The notes beneath the pieces were generated by a model that was not told the DNA's origin, made no database searches, and worked only from the letters and a program-made list of their open reading frames with translations. DNA of 64,000 nt, taken from Serratia sarumanii (lineage in GTDB: Bacteria; Pseudomonadota; Gammaproteobacteria; Enterobacterales; Enterobacteriaceae). How positions within the stretch are numbered: the stretch's first letter is position 1; every line of letters begins with the position of its first letter. Made by a program: the position numbers and the translations under genes. Where the stretch lies: contig NZ_CP124750.1 in the NCBI RefSeq assembly GCF_029962605.1, positions 1,240,001 to 1,304,000 of the forward strand. Direction: 5' to 3'. Positions 30,069 to 39,899 of the stretch are shown here, one piece after another.

Positions 30069-30280
30069 GTTCAACTCGGGTCGCTTTATATTCCGATCGC
30101 TAGCATAGCGAAAAAGGAGGCTCTGCGCTCCCCTGATGAAACAGCACAATCTGCTGTTAATTTGGCGGTTCCAGCGGCGGGGGGCAAAGGTGATTTACAG
30201 CGCCATTCCCACAGGCTAGATTGTTGGGATCTACACCGTTACGCACTGCGAAATACCCCTCGATACCGAATGGAAAAGCT

Positions 30281-31333
30281 ATGAATTACCAAAACGACGA
30301 TTTACGCATTAATGATATTAAGGAACTCCTGCCGCCGGTGGCTTTGCTGGAGAAATTCCCGGCCACTGAACGCGCAGCAAAGACGGTGTCCCAGGCCCGC
30401 AGCGCAATTCACAATATCCTCCGCGGCAGCGACGATCGCCTGCTGGTGGTGATTGGTCCTTGCTCTATCCACGATACGAAAGCCGCCAAAGAGTACGCGG
30501 GGCGCCTGCTGGCGCTGCGTGAAGAACTGAGCGGCGAGTTGGAAGTGGTCATGCGCGTATACTTCGAAAAACCGCGCACCACCGTGGGCTGGAAAGGCCT
30601 GATCAACGATCCGCAGATGGACAACAGTTTCAACATCAACGACGGTCTGCGCCTGGCGCGCAAGCTGCTGGTGGAGATCAACGACAGCGGCCTGCCTGCC
30701 GCCGGCGAATTCCTCGACATGATCACGCCGCAGTACCTGGCGGATTTGATGAGCTGGGGCGCCATCGGCGCGCGCACCACGGAATCGCAGGTGCACCGCG
30801 AGCTGGCCTCCGGCCTTTCCTGCCCGGTCGGCTTCAAGAACGGCACCGACGGCACCATCAAGGTGGCGATCGACGCCATCAACGCCGCCGGCGCGCCGCA
30901 CTGCTTCCTGTCGGTGACCAAATGGGGCCACTCGGCGATCGTTAACACCAGCGGCAACGGCGATTGCCACATTATCCTGCGCGGCGGCAAAGAGCCGAAC
31001 TACAGCGCGGCGCACGTGAAGGACGTCAAAGCCGGCCTGAGCAAAGCCGGGCTGCCGGCGCAGGTGATGATCGACTTCAGCCATGCCAACAGCAGCAAAC
31101 AGTTCAAAAAGCAGATGGACGTGAGCGCTGACGTTTGCGGGCAAATTGGCGGCGGTGAAAAAGCGATCATCGGCGTGATGATCGAAAGCCACCTGGTGGA
31201 AGGCAACCAGAACCTTGAAAGCGGCGAGCCGCTGGTTTACGGCAAGAGCGTGACCGACGGCTGCATCGGCTGGCAGGATACCGAAACCGTGCTGCGCGAT
31301 CTGGCGGCGGCGGTGAAAGCGCGCCGCGGATAA
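30281..31333 (+). CDS. aroG: 3-deoxy-7-phosphoheptulonate synthase, Phe-sensitive
   Basis: AroG catalyses the first step of the shikimate pathway from PEP and erythrose 4-phosphate. The 350-residue protein starts MNYQNDDLRINDIKELLPPV, very close to E. coli AroG, and the active-site block VVIGPCSIHD is present. The canonical start is ATG 30281; the reading frame is open further upstream to 30221. No clear TyrR box was seen in the 212-base upstream gap. Confidence 0.96.
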   Translation: MNYQNDDLRINDIKELLPPVALLEKFPATERAAKTVSQARSAIHNILRGSDDRLLVVIGPCSIHDTKAAKEYAGRLLALREELSGELEVVMRVYFEKPRTTVGWKGLINDPQMDNSFNINDGLRLARKLLVEINDSGLPAAGEFLDMITPQYLADLMSWGAIGARTTESQVHRELASGLSCPVGFKNGTDGTIKVAIDAINAAGAPHCFLSVTKWGHSAIVNTSGNGDCHIILRGGKEPNYSAAHVKDVKAGLSKAGLPAQVMIDFSHANSSKQFKKQMDVSADVCGQIGGGEKAIIGVMIESHLVEGNQNLESGEPLVYGKSVTDGCIGWQDTETVLRDLAAAVKARRG

Positions 31334-31344
31334 TAGCTAAAATG

Positions 31345-31373
31345 ACAAGGGCCCGGCAGCGGGTCCTTGTTTT
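31345..31373 (+). terminator. aroG terminator
   Basis: ACAAGGGCCCG and CGGGTCCTTGT pair, with one G-T wobble, over a GCAG loop and are followed by TTT. Confidence 0.8.
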
Positions 31374-31565
31374 ATCCTTGTCATTGTACTTCTCTCTCCC
31401 GATAATTTAAGGCTTACACTTAATAGGCCAATGAAATCATTAAGCGGCCACCTTCGCATTATTCCTATTTAATAAAAGAATAATTGTCACTGCTCGCGGC
31501 ATTGTGCTTATATAAGACGCTTTTTTATTCCACAAACCCCGCATGACAAATAAGCGGGGAGTGGT

Positions 31566-32786
31566 ATGACCTATTCCTTTCAGGACGAAAGAATTATGAC
31601 AAGCAATACCTCGCAGCCGCTGGGGCTGCACCGGATTAAATTCCATGGGAAAGGCGGCGAGTACTTCGCGATTTGGTTGGTTAACGCATTATTGACCATC
31701 GTGACGCTGGGCATCTATTCCGCCTGGGCGACGGTGCGCCGCCGCCGCTATTTTTACGGTAACACGGAATTGGACGGCGATCGTTTCGATTACCATGCGC
31801 AACCGCTGCAAATTCTGAAAGGGCGGCTGTTGGTGATCGGCGGCCTCATCGTATTTTATATCCTGTTGGCGGTAACGCCACTGCTGGGGCTGCTGGCTTT
31901 GCTGGTGTTGCTTGCCCTGCTGCCGTGGATCGTTATCCGCAGCTGGCGCTACAATGCGATTATGTCGAGCTATCGCGGCGTGCGTTTTAATTATGTTTGC
32001 CGCACCGGGCGCGCTTATTGGGCGTTACTGTTCTGCCCGCTATTGCTGATTATCGGGCTTTATGTCGCCTTAATCATTTTGCTCAGCATTGGCAGCGGTT
32101 TTGAAAGCATCAACGCCATCGGCCTGATGCTGGTGTTGACGCTGCTGTTGGCCGTGCCGGCATTCGCCGCCGTCAACGGTATTATTAGCGCGCTGCAGCA
32201 CGATCTGTACGTTAATAACCTGTTTTTCGGGAATACGCCGTTTATTGCCGAGCTGAAAAAGTCGGCCTTTATCAAATTTGCCTTGATCGGCCTGCTCATT
32301 TTCCTGCCGTTTATGTTGGCGGCGCTGGTGTGTATGGGGTCGTTCATTCTGTCGCTGTACCAAATGGTATTGATGGGCATGCTGACGGATGAAACCGCCG
32401 ATTTGCTGGTGTTGGAAAATATTGGCAGCCTGCTGCTGATGATGGTGGTGCTGCTGATTGGCGCCTTGATCGCCGGCAGCTACCAGGTCGTCGCCCAACG
32501 CAACTATCTGTTTAACCAGGCGACGCTGAACGGCAACGTTAAACTGCACTCTTCCATGCAAACGCTGCCGTATATGGGGCTGTTGATCACCAATACCCTG
32601 ATCACCCTGTTCTCGCTCGGTTTCGCCGTGCCGGTGGCGGAAGTGCGCCACGCCCGTTATCTGGCGGAGTGCACGGCGGTCGAAGGCGATCTGGCATTGC
32701 TGGACATCGCGGCGCATCAGGAAACCGCCAACAGCGCGGTGGCCGAAGAAGCGTTGCAGGCGCTGGATCTGGGCGGCAGCTTCTGA
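31566..32786 (+). CDS. YjgN family (DUF898) membrane protein
   Basis: A 406-residue polytopic protein with about eight hydrophobic segments. The N-terminal signature FHGKGGEYFAIWLVNALLTIVTLGIYSAWATVRRRRYFYGNTEL is diagnostic of DUF898/YjgN. Related segments (FNYVCRTGRAYWALL; LHSSMQTLPYMG) recur, suggesting internal duplication. Function is unknown. ATG 31566 follows GGGGAG at good spacing; a second ATG at 31596 is possible. It ends seven bases before an M48 protease gene, with which it is probably co-transcribed. Confidence 0.88.
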   Translation: MTYSFQDERIMTSNTSQPLGLHRIKFHGKGGEYFAIWLVNALLTIVTLGIYSAWATVRRRRYFYGNTELDGDRFDYHAQPLQILKGRLLVIGGLIVFYILLAVTPLLGLLALLVLLALLPWIVIRSWRYNAIMSSYRGVRFNYVCRTGRAYWALLFCPLLLIIGLYVALIILLSIGSGFESINAIGLMLVLTLLLAVPAFAAVNGIISALQHDLYVNNLFFGNTPFIAELKKSAFIKFALIGLLIFLPFMLAALVCMGSFILSLYQMVLMGMLTDETADLLVLENIGSLLLMMVVLLIGALIAGSYQVVAQRNYLFNQATLNGNVKLHSSMQTLPYMGLLITNTLITLFSLGFAVPVAEVRHARYLAECTAVEGDLALLDIAAHQETANSAVAEEALQALDLGGSF

Positions 32787-32793
32787 GGCGCCG

Positions 32794-33828
32794 ATGATCC
32801 TCGAGGGCGCCTATCAGTTGCCGGGGCGGGCCGCGCGTGAGGCGGCTCGCCTGCTGGTGAACGAAAGCGGCGAGGGCGTGACGCTGCAGCGGCAGGATGA
32901 GCAACGTTACATCCCCTTGGCGGACATCACCGTCTCTGCGGCGCTGGGCAATATTCCGCTGACGCTGACCTTCAAGGACGGCGCGCGCTTTGTGCCGGAT
33001 GACGATGCGGCCTTCCGCCGCTGGTTCTATCAGCGCCGTTCGCCGGGCTGGGTGCATCGCCTGGAGCGCCACAAACGCGGCGTCGCCGTGGCGCTGCTGA
33101 TGACGCTGCTGGCTGTCGTAGCCTACGTTAACGTCGTGCTGCCGTGGGCGAGCAGCGAGATCGCCATGCGCATCCCTACCTCGGTGGAACAGACGCTGGG
33201 CGAACATACGCAGACGTTTTTGAGCCAAAGCGGCTTTGAACCCTCCGCATTGCCGGCCGAGCGTCAGCAGGCGTTGCAGCAGCTGTTCCGGCAGGTGATG
33301 CCGGCCGAGATGCGCCAGGAGCGTACGCCGCTGTCGTTGAAGCTGATGGCGGCGCCCGGTGCGCCGAACGCCTTTATGTTGCCGGACGGCACGCTGGTGC
33401 TCAGCGATGGGCTGGTCGCCCTGTCGAAAAACGACGATGCTCTGGCGGCGGTGATGCTGCATGAGATGGGGCATCACGCTTATCGCCATCCGATGCGCAT
33501 GCTGGTGCGTTCGTCACTGGTGGCGTTGACGCTGATGTGGATGACCGGCGACGTCAGCGGCATCGGCGACACGCTGCTGCAGTCTGCGTCCTTCGTGAAT
33601 GAGATGCAGTTTTCCCGCGGCATGGAGCGTGAGGCGGATGCGTTTGCGATAGCGGAAATGCAGCGCCAGGGGCGTTCGCTGGCGCAAATGGCGGCGATCT
33701 ACCGCGCGTTGGCGCAGGCGCCTGAACGCGAAACGGCTGACGGCTGGGCGCTGCCGGCCTGGCTCAGCACCCATCCGGCGATGCAGGAACGGCTGGACGC
33801 GGTGAACGAGGCGATGGCGCAGCAGTAA
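32794..33828 (+). CDS. M48-family zinc metalloprotease
   Basis: A 344-residue membrane-anchored protease. After a cytoplasmic-type N-terminal domain (1-90) comes one transmembrane helix (97-117). The catalytic zinc motif HEMGH is at 223-227, and the third ligand is probably Glu278 or Glu280 in MEREADAFA. The C-terminal WLSTHPAMQERL is typical of M48 peptidases. It is coupled to the upstream DUF898 gene and may act in membrane or periplasmic protein quality control. No exact substrate is predictable. Confidence 0.88.
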   Translation: MILEGAYQLPGRAAREAARLLVNESGEGVTLQRQDEQRYIPLADITVSAALGNIPLTLTFKDGARFVPDDDAAFRRWFYQRRSPGWVHRLERHKRGVAVALLMTLLAVVAYVNVVLPWASSEIAMRIPTSVEQTLGEHTQTFLSQSGFEPSALPAERQQALQQLFRQVMPAEMRQERTPLSLKLMAAPGAPNAFMLPDGTLVLSDGLVALSKNDDALAAVMLHEMGHHAYRHPMRMLVRSSLVALTLMWMTGDVSGIGDTLLQSASFVNEMQFSRGMEREADAFAIAEMQRQGRSLAQMAAIYRALAQAPERETADGWALPAWLSTHPAMQERLDAVNEAMAQQ

Positions 33829-33830
33829 TA

Positions 33831-33862
33831 AAAAAGCCCCCGGTTTTCACCGGGGGCTTTTT
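33831..33862. terminator. Bidirectional terminator between M48 gene and gpmA
   Basis: AAAAA-GCCCCCGGT-TTTC-ACCGGGGGC-TTTTT is a nine-pair GC stem flanked by A and T runs, suited to end both convergent transcripts. Confidence 0.92.
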
Positions 33863-33877
33863 CGTTAACGGGCGAAA

Positions 33878-34630
33878 TTACTTCGCTTTACCCTGGTTTG
33901 CCACGGCGGCCGCTTTTGCAGCGATCTCGTCGGCGTTACCCAGGTAGTAACGTTTGGTTGGCTTGAAGTTCTCGTCGAACTCATACACCAACGGCACACC
34001 GGTTGGGATGTTCAGTTCGAGGATTTCGTCTTCGCTCAGGTTATCCAGGTATTTCACCAGCGCGCGCAGCGAGTTGCCGTGCGCCGCAACGATCACGCGC
34101 TCGCCGCTCTTGATGCGTGGCAGGATCTCTTCGTCCCAGTAAGGAATCACGCGATCGATGGTCAGCGCCAGGCTTTCGGTCAGCGGCAGCTCTTGCTCGG
34201 TCAGCGAAGCGTAGCGCGGATCGTGGCCAGGGTAACGTTCGTCTTCTTTGGTCAGCTCAGGTGGGGTCACCGCGAAGCCGCGACGCCATTGTTTCACCTG
34301 CTCGTCGCCGTATTTTTCGGCGGTTTCCGCTTTGTTCAGACCCTGCAGCGCGCCGTAGTGACGTTCGTTCAGCTTCCAGGATTTTTCGGTCGGCAACCAG
34401 GCCTGATCCAGCTCGTCGAGGATGTTCCACAGGGTGTGGATCGCGCGCTTCAGTACGGAGGTGTAAGCGAAGTCGAAAGTGAAACCTTCCTCTTTCAACA
34501 GCTTGCCTGCTGCTTTCGCTTCGGTGCGGCCCTTGTCGGACAGATCAACATCGTACCAACCGGTGAAGCGGTTTTCTTGGTTCCACTGGCTTTCGCCGTG
34601 ACGCACCAGAACCAGCTTAGTTACAGCCAT
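33878..34630 (-). CDS. gpmA: 2,3-bisphosphoglycerate-dependent phosphoglycerate mutase
   Basis: GpmA interconverts 3- and 2-phosphoglycerate. The 250-residue protein has catalytic His11 in [12 protein letters not shown] and the second histidine in [15 protein letters not shown]. An AAGGAG ribosome binding site precedes ATG. A Fur-box-like palindrome lies 30-50 bases upstream, consistent with the iron regulation reported for E. coli gpmA. Confidence 0.97.
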   Translation of the reverse strand: MAVTKLVLVRHGESQWNQENRFTGWYDVDLSDKGRTEAKAAGKLLKEEGFTFDFAYTSVLKRAIHTLWNILDELDQAWLPTEKSWKLNERHYGALQGLNKAETAEKYGDEQVKQWRRGFAVTPPELTKEDERYPGHDPRYASLTEQELPLTESLALTIDRVIPYWDEEILPRIKSGERVIVAAHGNSLRALVKYLDNLSEDEILELNIPTGVPLVYEFDENFKPTKRYYLGNADEIAAKAAAVANQGKAK

Positions 34631-34659
34631 AGCTTAACTCCTTAATAATCTGACATTTC

Positions 34660-34678
34660 AATGATAACGAAAATCATT
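34660..34678. promoter_or_regulatory. Candidate Fur box upstream of gpmA
   Basis: AATGAT-N7-ATCATT, embedded in an ATGATAAC...AATCATTAT palindrome, closely resembles the 19-bp Fur consensus. Fur control of gpmA is known in E. coli. Confidence 0.65.
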
Positions 34679-34846
34679 ATATTGCCGCGGGCCGGGGCTC
34701 GGCAATCGATAGTGTCTAACCATAGCCAATTTCTTGCCGCAAAGTAAGGGCTGGCGAAAGGAAAAAGCTGAATCGTTCAGGCTGGCGCTGCGAGGGGGGA
34801 AACGGCGCGCCAAAATCGCTTCGGGCGCGCCGTGGCGTGGGGAAAA

Positions 34847-35194
34847 TCAGGCCGATTTTTTCAGGCAGTTGCTCATGAAGGTTTTACGCGCGTCGCCCTT
34901 CAGATCTTTGGTCTTGGCGTCGGCGTTGCAGTTCTTCATTTTCTGCTGCTGCGGCGTCAGGGTTTTGCCCGTCGCGGCGGAGCCTTCGGATTTCAGACAG
35001 GTGCTCATGAAGGTGGAACGATCGGCGCCTTTCAGCGATTTGGTGGATGCCTGCTGGTTGCAGTCGGTCATGCGTTTCTGTTGAGCCGCCTGCGCCGGCG
35101 AAGGCGTTTTCGTCGCCGTCGTCGCGTCGGCCGCCATCAGATTGGTGCTCAGCATTAAGCCCGCCAGCAATGGAAGTGCAGTAATCAGACGCAT
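34847..35194 (-). CDS. psiF: PsiF-like phosphate-starvation-inducible protein
   Basis: A small exported protein of 115 residues. The signal peptide starts MRLITALPLLAGLMLSTNLMAA. Two PsiF repeats follow, each with the pattern MxxCNxxAxxKxLKGxxRxxFMSxCLK (about 42-69 and 84-112), each with a conserved cysteine pair. Its function is unknown; E. coli psiF belongs to the Pho regulon, but no clear PhoB box was found upstream here. The start at 35194 is chosen for the signal peptide; a longer in-frame extension to 35269 is not credible. Confidence 0.88.
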   Translation of the reverse strand: MRLITALPLLAGLMLSTNLMAADATTATKTPSPAQAAQQKRMTDCNQQASTKSLKGADRSTFMSTCLKSEGSAATGKTLTPQQQKMKNCNADAKTKDLKGDARKTFMSNCLKKSA

Positions 35195-35391
35195 AGGTGT
35201 TCCTTCAGCTATTGATTGGCCGCCATCGGCCGAAAAAGGTGACGTTGCACAAGGCGTTGTGCTTATCACGGTAGCCTGAGTGTAGTGCGCGCTTTGGAAT
35301 AAGGGAAGGCGGGCGCCGGTGGGGGGATAGCGTTAAAAGGTAAGCATTTATAACAAATTGCCCCCGGCCGCACGGCGAGGGGCGTGGCGGG

Positions 35392-36435
35392 TCAGATAGG
35401 ATAAAACTGATAATGCGTGGCGCTGCGATAGCGGCTCCCCGGCTGCAGCCAGCAGTCCGGCTGCGGCCACTCGGGATGGTGCGGGCTGTCCGGCAAGAAC
35501 TCGCTCTCCAGCGCCACGCCGGCATGGTCGGCGTAGCTGCCGCCATCGCGCGCCGGCGTGCCGGCCAGGTAATTGCCGCTGTAGAGTTGCAGCGCCGGCG
35601 CGTCGGTGAACACGCTCATTTGCACTTGCCCGTCTGCGGACCACAAATGAGCCGCCGGGCTCTCCAGCGCCCCGCAGGTACGATGCAGCAGGAATGCGTG
35701 ATCGTAGCCTTTTACCCGCTGCTGGTCGCTGTCGCGCAGGAAATCCTGCAGCAGCGTTTTCGGCTGGCGAAAATCCATGCCACTGCCGTCCACCGGCGTC
35801 AGATCGGCGCAGGGAATGCCCTCGGCGTCGACGGGCAGATAGCGATCGGCGAACAGCTGCAGCCGCTGGGCGCGGGCGTCGGTGCCGGCGCCGTCCAGAT
35901 TGAAATAGGCGTGGTTGGTCAGGTTGACCGGGCAGGGTCGATCGACCTGCGCCAGATAGCTGATTTCCAGGCGATTGTCATGAGTCAGGCGGTAACAAAC
36001 CTGCACGTCGAGATTGCCGGGAAAGCCCTGATCGCCCTCCGCCGAGTGCAGCACATAGCAGACCTGCTGCGCATCATGCTGTACCCGGCGCCAGCGGCGG
36101 GCATGAAAACCGTCGGGGCCGCCGTGCAGCTGGTGGGCGCCCTGATTGGCGGCCAGCGCATGGGGTTTTCCGTCGATGGGCAGGCTGGCGTTGGCGATGC
36201 GGTTGGCGTAGCGGCCGACGGTGGCGCCCAGATAGGCGTCCTGACGTTGGTAGTCCGCCGGGCTGCGGCAGCCAAGCAACAGCTCGCGCCTTTCACCGGA
36301 TTTGAGCGTCAAGACGGCGGACAGCCAGGTGGCGCCCCAGTCCATCAGCGTCACCGTCATGCCGCCGGCGTTTTGCAGCTGCGTCAGCTGATAAGGTTGC
36401 CCATCGGGGGCGACTGCCGAGGTTGCGGTCAGCAT
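35392..36435 (-). CDS. galM: Galactose mutarotase (aldose 1-epimerase)
   Basis: GalM converts beta- to alpha-galactose, feeding GalK. The 347-residue protein has the sugar-binding block [13 protein letters not shown], the [10 protein letters not shown] histidine region and the probable catalytic Glu in [12 protein letters not shown]. The start overlaps the end of galK by seven bases. It is the last gene of galTKM. Confidence 0.95.
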   Translation of the reverse strand: MLTATSAVAPDGQPYQLTQLQNAGGMTVTLMDWGATWLSAVLTLKSGERRELLLGCRSPADYQRQDAYLGATVGRYANRIANASLPIDGKPHALAANQGAHQLHGGPDGFHARRWRRVQHDAQQVCYVLHSAEGDQGFPGNLDVQVCYRLTHDNRLEISYLAQVDRPCPVNLTNHAYFNLDGAGTDARAQRLQLFADRYLPVDAEGIPCADLTPVDGSGMDFRQPKTLLQDFLRDSDQQRVKGYDHAFLLHRTCGALESPAAHLWSADGQVQMSVFTDAPALQLYSGNYLAGTPARDGGSYADHAGVALESEFLPDSPHHPEWPQPDCWLQPGSRYRSATHYQFYPI

Positions 36436-37580
36436 AGGCCGGCGCCTTGCGAAGCCTGGCAGACATAGAAGGTTTCCTGCAATCCGCCGGTTTGCCGCGG
36501 ATACTCGTGCGCCACGGCGGCACGCACCGTCTCCACGAGATCCTGCGGCATCAGCGCGACGACACAGCCGCCAAAGCCGCCGCCGGTCATGCGCACGCCG
36601 CCGCGCGGGCCGATCGCCGCTTTGACGATCTCGACCAGCTTATCGATCGGCGGCACGGTGATTTCAAAGTCGTCGCGCATCGAGGCGTGCGACTCCGCCA
36701 TCAGCCGGCCCATGCGTTGCAGATCGCCGGCCGCCAGCGCGTCGGCCGCCGCCAGCGTGCGGGCGTTCTCGCTGATCACATGGCGCGCGCGTTTGGCCAC
36801 TAACGGATCGAGCTGGTGTTGACGCGTCTCAAACTGTTCGGGGCTGACGTCGCGCAGCGCCTTGACGCCGAAGAACCGCGCCGCTTCCTCGCACTGTTTG
36901 CGGCGGATATTGTACTCGCTGTCCACCAGCCCGCGTTGCACATTGGAGTTGATTATCACCACCGCGACGTTGTCCGGCATCGGCACCGCCCGGGCCTCCA
37001 GCGATCGGCAGTCGATCAGCAGCGCGCTGTCGCGCCGGCCGAGCGCGGAGATCAACTGGTCCATGATGCCGCAGTTGCAGCCGACGAACTGGTTCTCCGC
37101 TTCCTGGCCGTTCAGCGCCAGCGCTACGCCGTCCAGCGGCAGCTGATAGAGCGCCTGCAGCGCCTGGCCCACCGCCACTTCCAGCGCGGCGGAGGAGCTG
37201 AGCCCCGCGCCCTGCGGCACATTGCCGGCGACCACCAGATCCGCGCCGCCGAAGTCGGCGTTGCGGCGCTGAAGGTGCTTCACCACGCCGCGCACATAGT
37301 CCGACCAGCGCTGATCGGGGTGGCTGACGATCGGATCGTCGAGCGAGAATTGATCCTGCTGATGCTGATAATCGGCGGCCAGCACGCGGATCTGGCGGTC
37401 GTCGCGCTTGGCGCAGGCGATGACGGTTTGGTAATCGATGGCGCAGGGCAGCACGAAGCCGTCGTTGTAATCGGTATGTTCGCCGATCAGGTTCACCCGC
37501 CCCGGCGCCTGGATGGTCAACGTCGGCGCGTAGCCAAAGTGTTCGGTAAACAGAGAATGGGTAAGCGGTTTCAGGCTCAT
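36429..37580 (-). CDS. galK: Galactokinase
   Basis: A GHMP kinase of 383 residues that phosphorylates alpha-D-galactose. The galactokinase signature [19 protein letters not shown], the ATP loop [15 protein letters not shown] and the C-terminal [13 protein letters not shown] are all present. It overlaps galT by four bases (ATGA) and galM by seven, so the three genes are translationally coupled. Confidence 0.97.
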   Translation of the reverse strand: MSLKPLTHSLFTEHFGYAPTLTIQAPGRVNLIGEHTDYNDGFVLPCAIDYQTVIACAKRDDRQIRVLAADYQHQQDQFSLDDPIVSHPDQRWSDYVRGVVKHLQRRNADFGGADLVVAGNVPQGAGLSSSAALEVAVGQALQALYQLPLDGVALALNGQEAENQFVGCNCGIMDQLISALGRRDSALLIDCRSLEARAVPMPDNVAVVIINSNVQRGLVDSEYNIRRKQCEEAARFFGVKALRDVSPEQFETRQHQLDPLVAKRARHVISENARTLAAADALAAGDLQRMGRLMAESHASMRDDFEITVPPIDKLVEIVKAAIGPRGGVRMTGGGFGGCVVALMPQDLVETVRAAVAHEYPRQTGGLQETFYVCQASQGAGLC

Positions 37581-38629
37581 GCTTGGGCTCCGGCTTCACG
37601 GTAATGAATATCGCTGACGGCGCGCAGACGCTCTGCGGCCTGTTCGGCGGTCAGATCGCGCTGGGCTTCCGCCAGCATCTCGTAACCGACCATAAATTTG
37701 CGCACGCTGGCTGAACGCAGCAGCGGCGGATAGAAATGGGCGTGCAGCTGCCAGTGTCGGTTGTCGGCGCCGTTGAACGGCGCTCCGTGCCATCCCATCG
37801 AATAGGGGAAGGAGCACTGGAACAGGTTGTCGTAGCGGCTGGTCAGCTTCTTCAGCGCCAGCGCCAGATCCTGGCTTTGCGCCGCGCTGAGATCGGTAAT
37901 GCGCTGCACCGCCGCTTTCGGCAGCAGCAGCGTTTCAAACGGCCAGGCGGCCCAGTAGGGCACCACCGCCAGCCAGTGTTCGGTGTTTACCACGATGCGT
38001 TCGCCGGCGGCCAGCTCGCGCTGCGCATAGTCCAGCAGCAGCGGGGAGGCGTGTTCCCGAAAATACGCGTGCTGCAGGCGATCTTCGCGTTCGGCCTCGT
38101 TCGGCAAAAAACTGTTGGCCCAGACCTGCCCGTGCGGGTGCGGGTTGGAGCAGCCCATCGCCGCGCCTTTGTTTTCGAACAGCTGTACCCAGGGATAGTG
38201 CTTGCCCAGCTCATCGGTTTGCGCCTGCCAGGCGGCGATCACCTGCTCCAGCGCCGGCAGCGTCAATTCGGGCAGGGTCTTGCTGTGATCGGGAGAGAAG
38301 CAGATCACCCGGCTGACGCCGCGCGCGCTCTGGCTGCGCATCAGCGGATCCTGGCTGTCGGGCGCCGGCGGCGTATCGCTCAGCAGCGCGGCGAAATCAT
38401 TGGTGAAGACGTAGGTGCCGCGATAATCCGGATTACGATCGCCGGTGATGCGCGCGTTGCCCGGGCACAGGAAACAGTCGGGATCGTGCGCCGGCAGCGT
38501 TTCCGTCGGGACGGCCTCCTGCTGGCCCTGCCAGGGGCGCTTGGCGCGGTGCGGTGAGACCAGCACCCACTGGCCGCTCAGCGGGTTGTAGCGGCGGTGC
38601 GGATGATCGATAGGGTTAAATTCTGTCAT
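37577..38629 (-). CDS. galT: Galactose-1-phosphate uridylyltransferase
   Basis: GalT exchanges UMP between UDP-glucose and galactose-1-phosphate. The 350-residue protein carries the active-site [11 protein letters not shown] with the nucleophilic His-Pro-His, and [16 protein letters not shown] for metal binding. AAAGGAAC precedes the ATG. It is the first gene of the operon here; galE, first in E. coli, is absent and must lie elsewhere if present. Confidence 0.97.
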   Translation of the reverse strand: MTEFNPIDHPHRRYNPLSGQWVLVSPHRAKRPWQGQQEAVPTETLPAHDPDCFLCPGNARITGDRNPDYRGTYVFTNDFAALLSDTPPAPDSQDPLMRSQSARGVSRVICFSPDHSKTLPELTLPALEQVIAAWQAQTDELGKHYPWVQLFENKGAAMGCSNPHPHGQVWANSFLPNEAEREDRLQHAYFREHASPLLLDYAQRELAAGERIVVNTEHWLAVVPYWAAWPFETLLLPKAAVQRITDLSAAQSQDLALALKKLTSRYDNLFQCSFPYSMGWHGAPFNGADNRHWQLHAHFYPPLLRSASVRKFMVGYEMLAEAQRDLTAEQAAERLRAVSDIHYREAGAQA

Positions 38630-38656
38630 ACGGTTCCTTTCTTGGCGTCGACGAGG

Positions 38657-38672
38657 GTGTAATCGCTTCCAA
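38657..38672. promoter_or_regulatory. Internal gal operator (OI-like)
   Basis: GTGTAATCGCTTCCAA matches the GalR/GalS consensus GTGTAANCGNTTACAC at all but two specified positions. It lies in the galT leader, centred 111 bp from the upstream operator, nearly the spacing of OE and OI in E. coli. Confidence 0.75.
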
Positions 38673-38722
38673 TTACCGTCTTAATACGCCCGTTGCTGAA
38701 CAGGGAGAGGTCATTGCGCAAA

Positions 38723-38728
38723 AAGATA
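38723..38728 (-). promoter_or_regulatory. Candidate gal promoter -10 element
   Basis: TATCTT on the minus strand lies where P1 is expected: a start near 38716 would put the upstream operator at about -60 and the internal one at about +52, as in E. coli. No good -35 is visible, as is usual for the CRP-dependent gal promoter. Confidence 0.5.
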
Positions 38729-38767
38729 GCACGCCCGCGGCGCTAAAAAGGTGATCTAACGCGAAAA

Positions 38768-38783
38768 ATGGAATCGTTTACAC
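38768..38783. promoter_or_regulatory. External gal operator (OE-like)
   Basis: On the minus strand the site reads GTGTAAACGATTCCAT, which differs from E. coli OE only at the last base as I recall that sequence. It indicates GalR/GalS control of galTKM. Confidence 0.8.
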
Positions 38784-38914
38784 TGTGATGAAAAGCGCCT
38801 GATGGGCGGAGAAAAGCCGGTGGCAACGTGATTGAGGGCATTGCGATGCGCTACCGATGATAGCGTTTTCACCCGACCTGCCGGCAGAGAAAGGCTCTCT
38901 GCCGGCGTCAGCCG

Positions 38915-39733
38915 TTAAGGATGCTGATACAGCGGGTAGGTAAAGAACAGCAGATGGGTCAGATTAAGCCCGAAATGGAACAGAATCGGCACCCACAGGC
39001 GGCCGCTCCACATCCACGCCAGGCCGTAGATCACCCCGGCCAGCGTCGCGAAGATCACCATCAGCATGCCGCCGGCCAAATGCGCGGCGCCGAACACCAG
39101 AGAAGCGACGATCAGCGCCGGCCAGGCGCCCAGCCACTGGCTGAGGCGCTGCTGCAGGTAGCCGCGAAACAGCGCTTCTTCGGCCATACAGACGAAGAAC
39201 AGGTTCGCCATCACGAAAGGCAGGATCCAGGCGGGCGCATGCAGCTCGATTTTTAAGCCGCCCAGCGCCACGGCCAGCAGCAACAGCGCCGGCACGGCCA
39301 GCAGCAGCGCAATCCAGCCCGCTTTGCCGACGTTGCCGCCGCGTTCAGCGGAAAACAGCGTGGGCAAGCAGGCGAACAGCAGGAAGGGCACCATCGCCTT
39401 GTCGAAGTTGTAATACATGGTGAACGGCGCGCTGAGCGGGCCGGCTTTTTCACCGTCGATCATCAGCTGATTGTGGATGCCCGGCACCAGGTGCAAGAAC
39501 AGCGCCACGCAGCCGGCGACCACCAACCCTTCGAACGCGATCGCCAGACTACGCCGCTCGCGAAAATGGTGACGCAGCCCCGCCAGCGCCACGATGGCCA
39601 ACAGGCAACCCAGGCTGAGCGGCGTCAACACCCCATGATAAAGCCCCATGCCCGCCGAGGCGGCCAGGATAACCCAGGCTATCAGCCGGTTAAACGGTAA
39701 GAAAAATAACGAAGCAGCCAGTACGCCCCACAT
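38915..39733 (-). CDS. CPBP-family intramembrane metalloprotease
   Basis: A 272-residue membrane protein with about eight helices. The CPBP (Abi/CAAX protease) motifs are EEALFRGYLQQR (Glu185-Glu186...Arg190), FGAAH (His218) and HFGLN (His253, Asn257). The start is set at ATG 39733 because AAAGGGAC lies just upstream; the frame is open to 39823. The substrate is unknown; relatives are linked to protein processing, bacteriocin immunity or signalling. It stands alone between the gal operon and an isochorismatase-like gene. Confidence 0.82.
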   Translation of the reverse strand: MWGVLAASLFFLPFNRLIAWVILAASAGMGLYHGVLTPLSLGCLLAIVALAGLRHHFRERRSLAIAFEGLVVAGCVALFLHLVPGIHNQLMIDGEKAGPLSAPFTMYYNFDKAMVPFLLFACLPTLFSAERGGNVGKAGWIALLLAVPALLLLAVALGGLKIELHAPAWILPFVMANLFFVCMAEEALFRGYLQQRLSQWLGAWPALIVASLVFGAAHLAGGMLMVIFATLAGVIYGLAWMWSGRLWVPILFHFGLNLTHLLFFTYPLYQHP

Positions 39734-39899
39734 GATATGTCCCTTTAAAATATGTACACGGCGCTCAGCGCCTATGCGGCGTGCGATGATGGCGAAATTG
39801 AGCGCTAGAGCGGATAGTAGCACACCAAGATGACGCTAAAGGTCGGGGCAGTGACGCATCCGTGCAGGGTGCCGGCCCACACGACCGGCGGTATTGAGG

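Noticed and set aside
30070..30280. TyrR box before aroG
   Set aside because: No TGTAAA-N6-TTTACA palindrome could be read in this gap.
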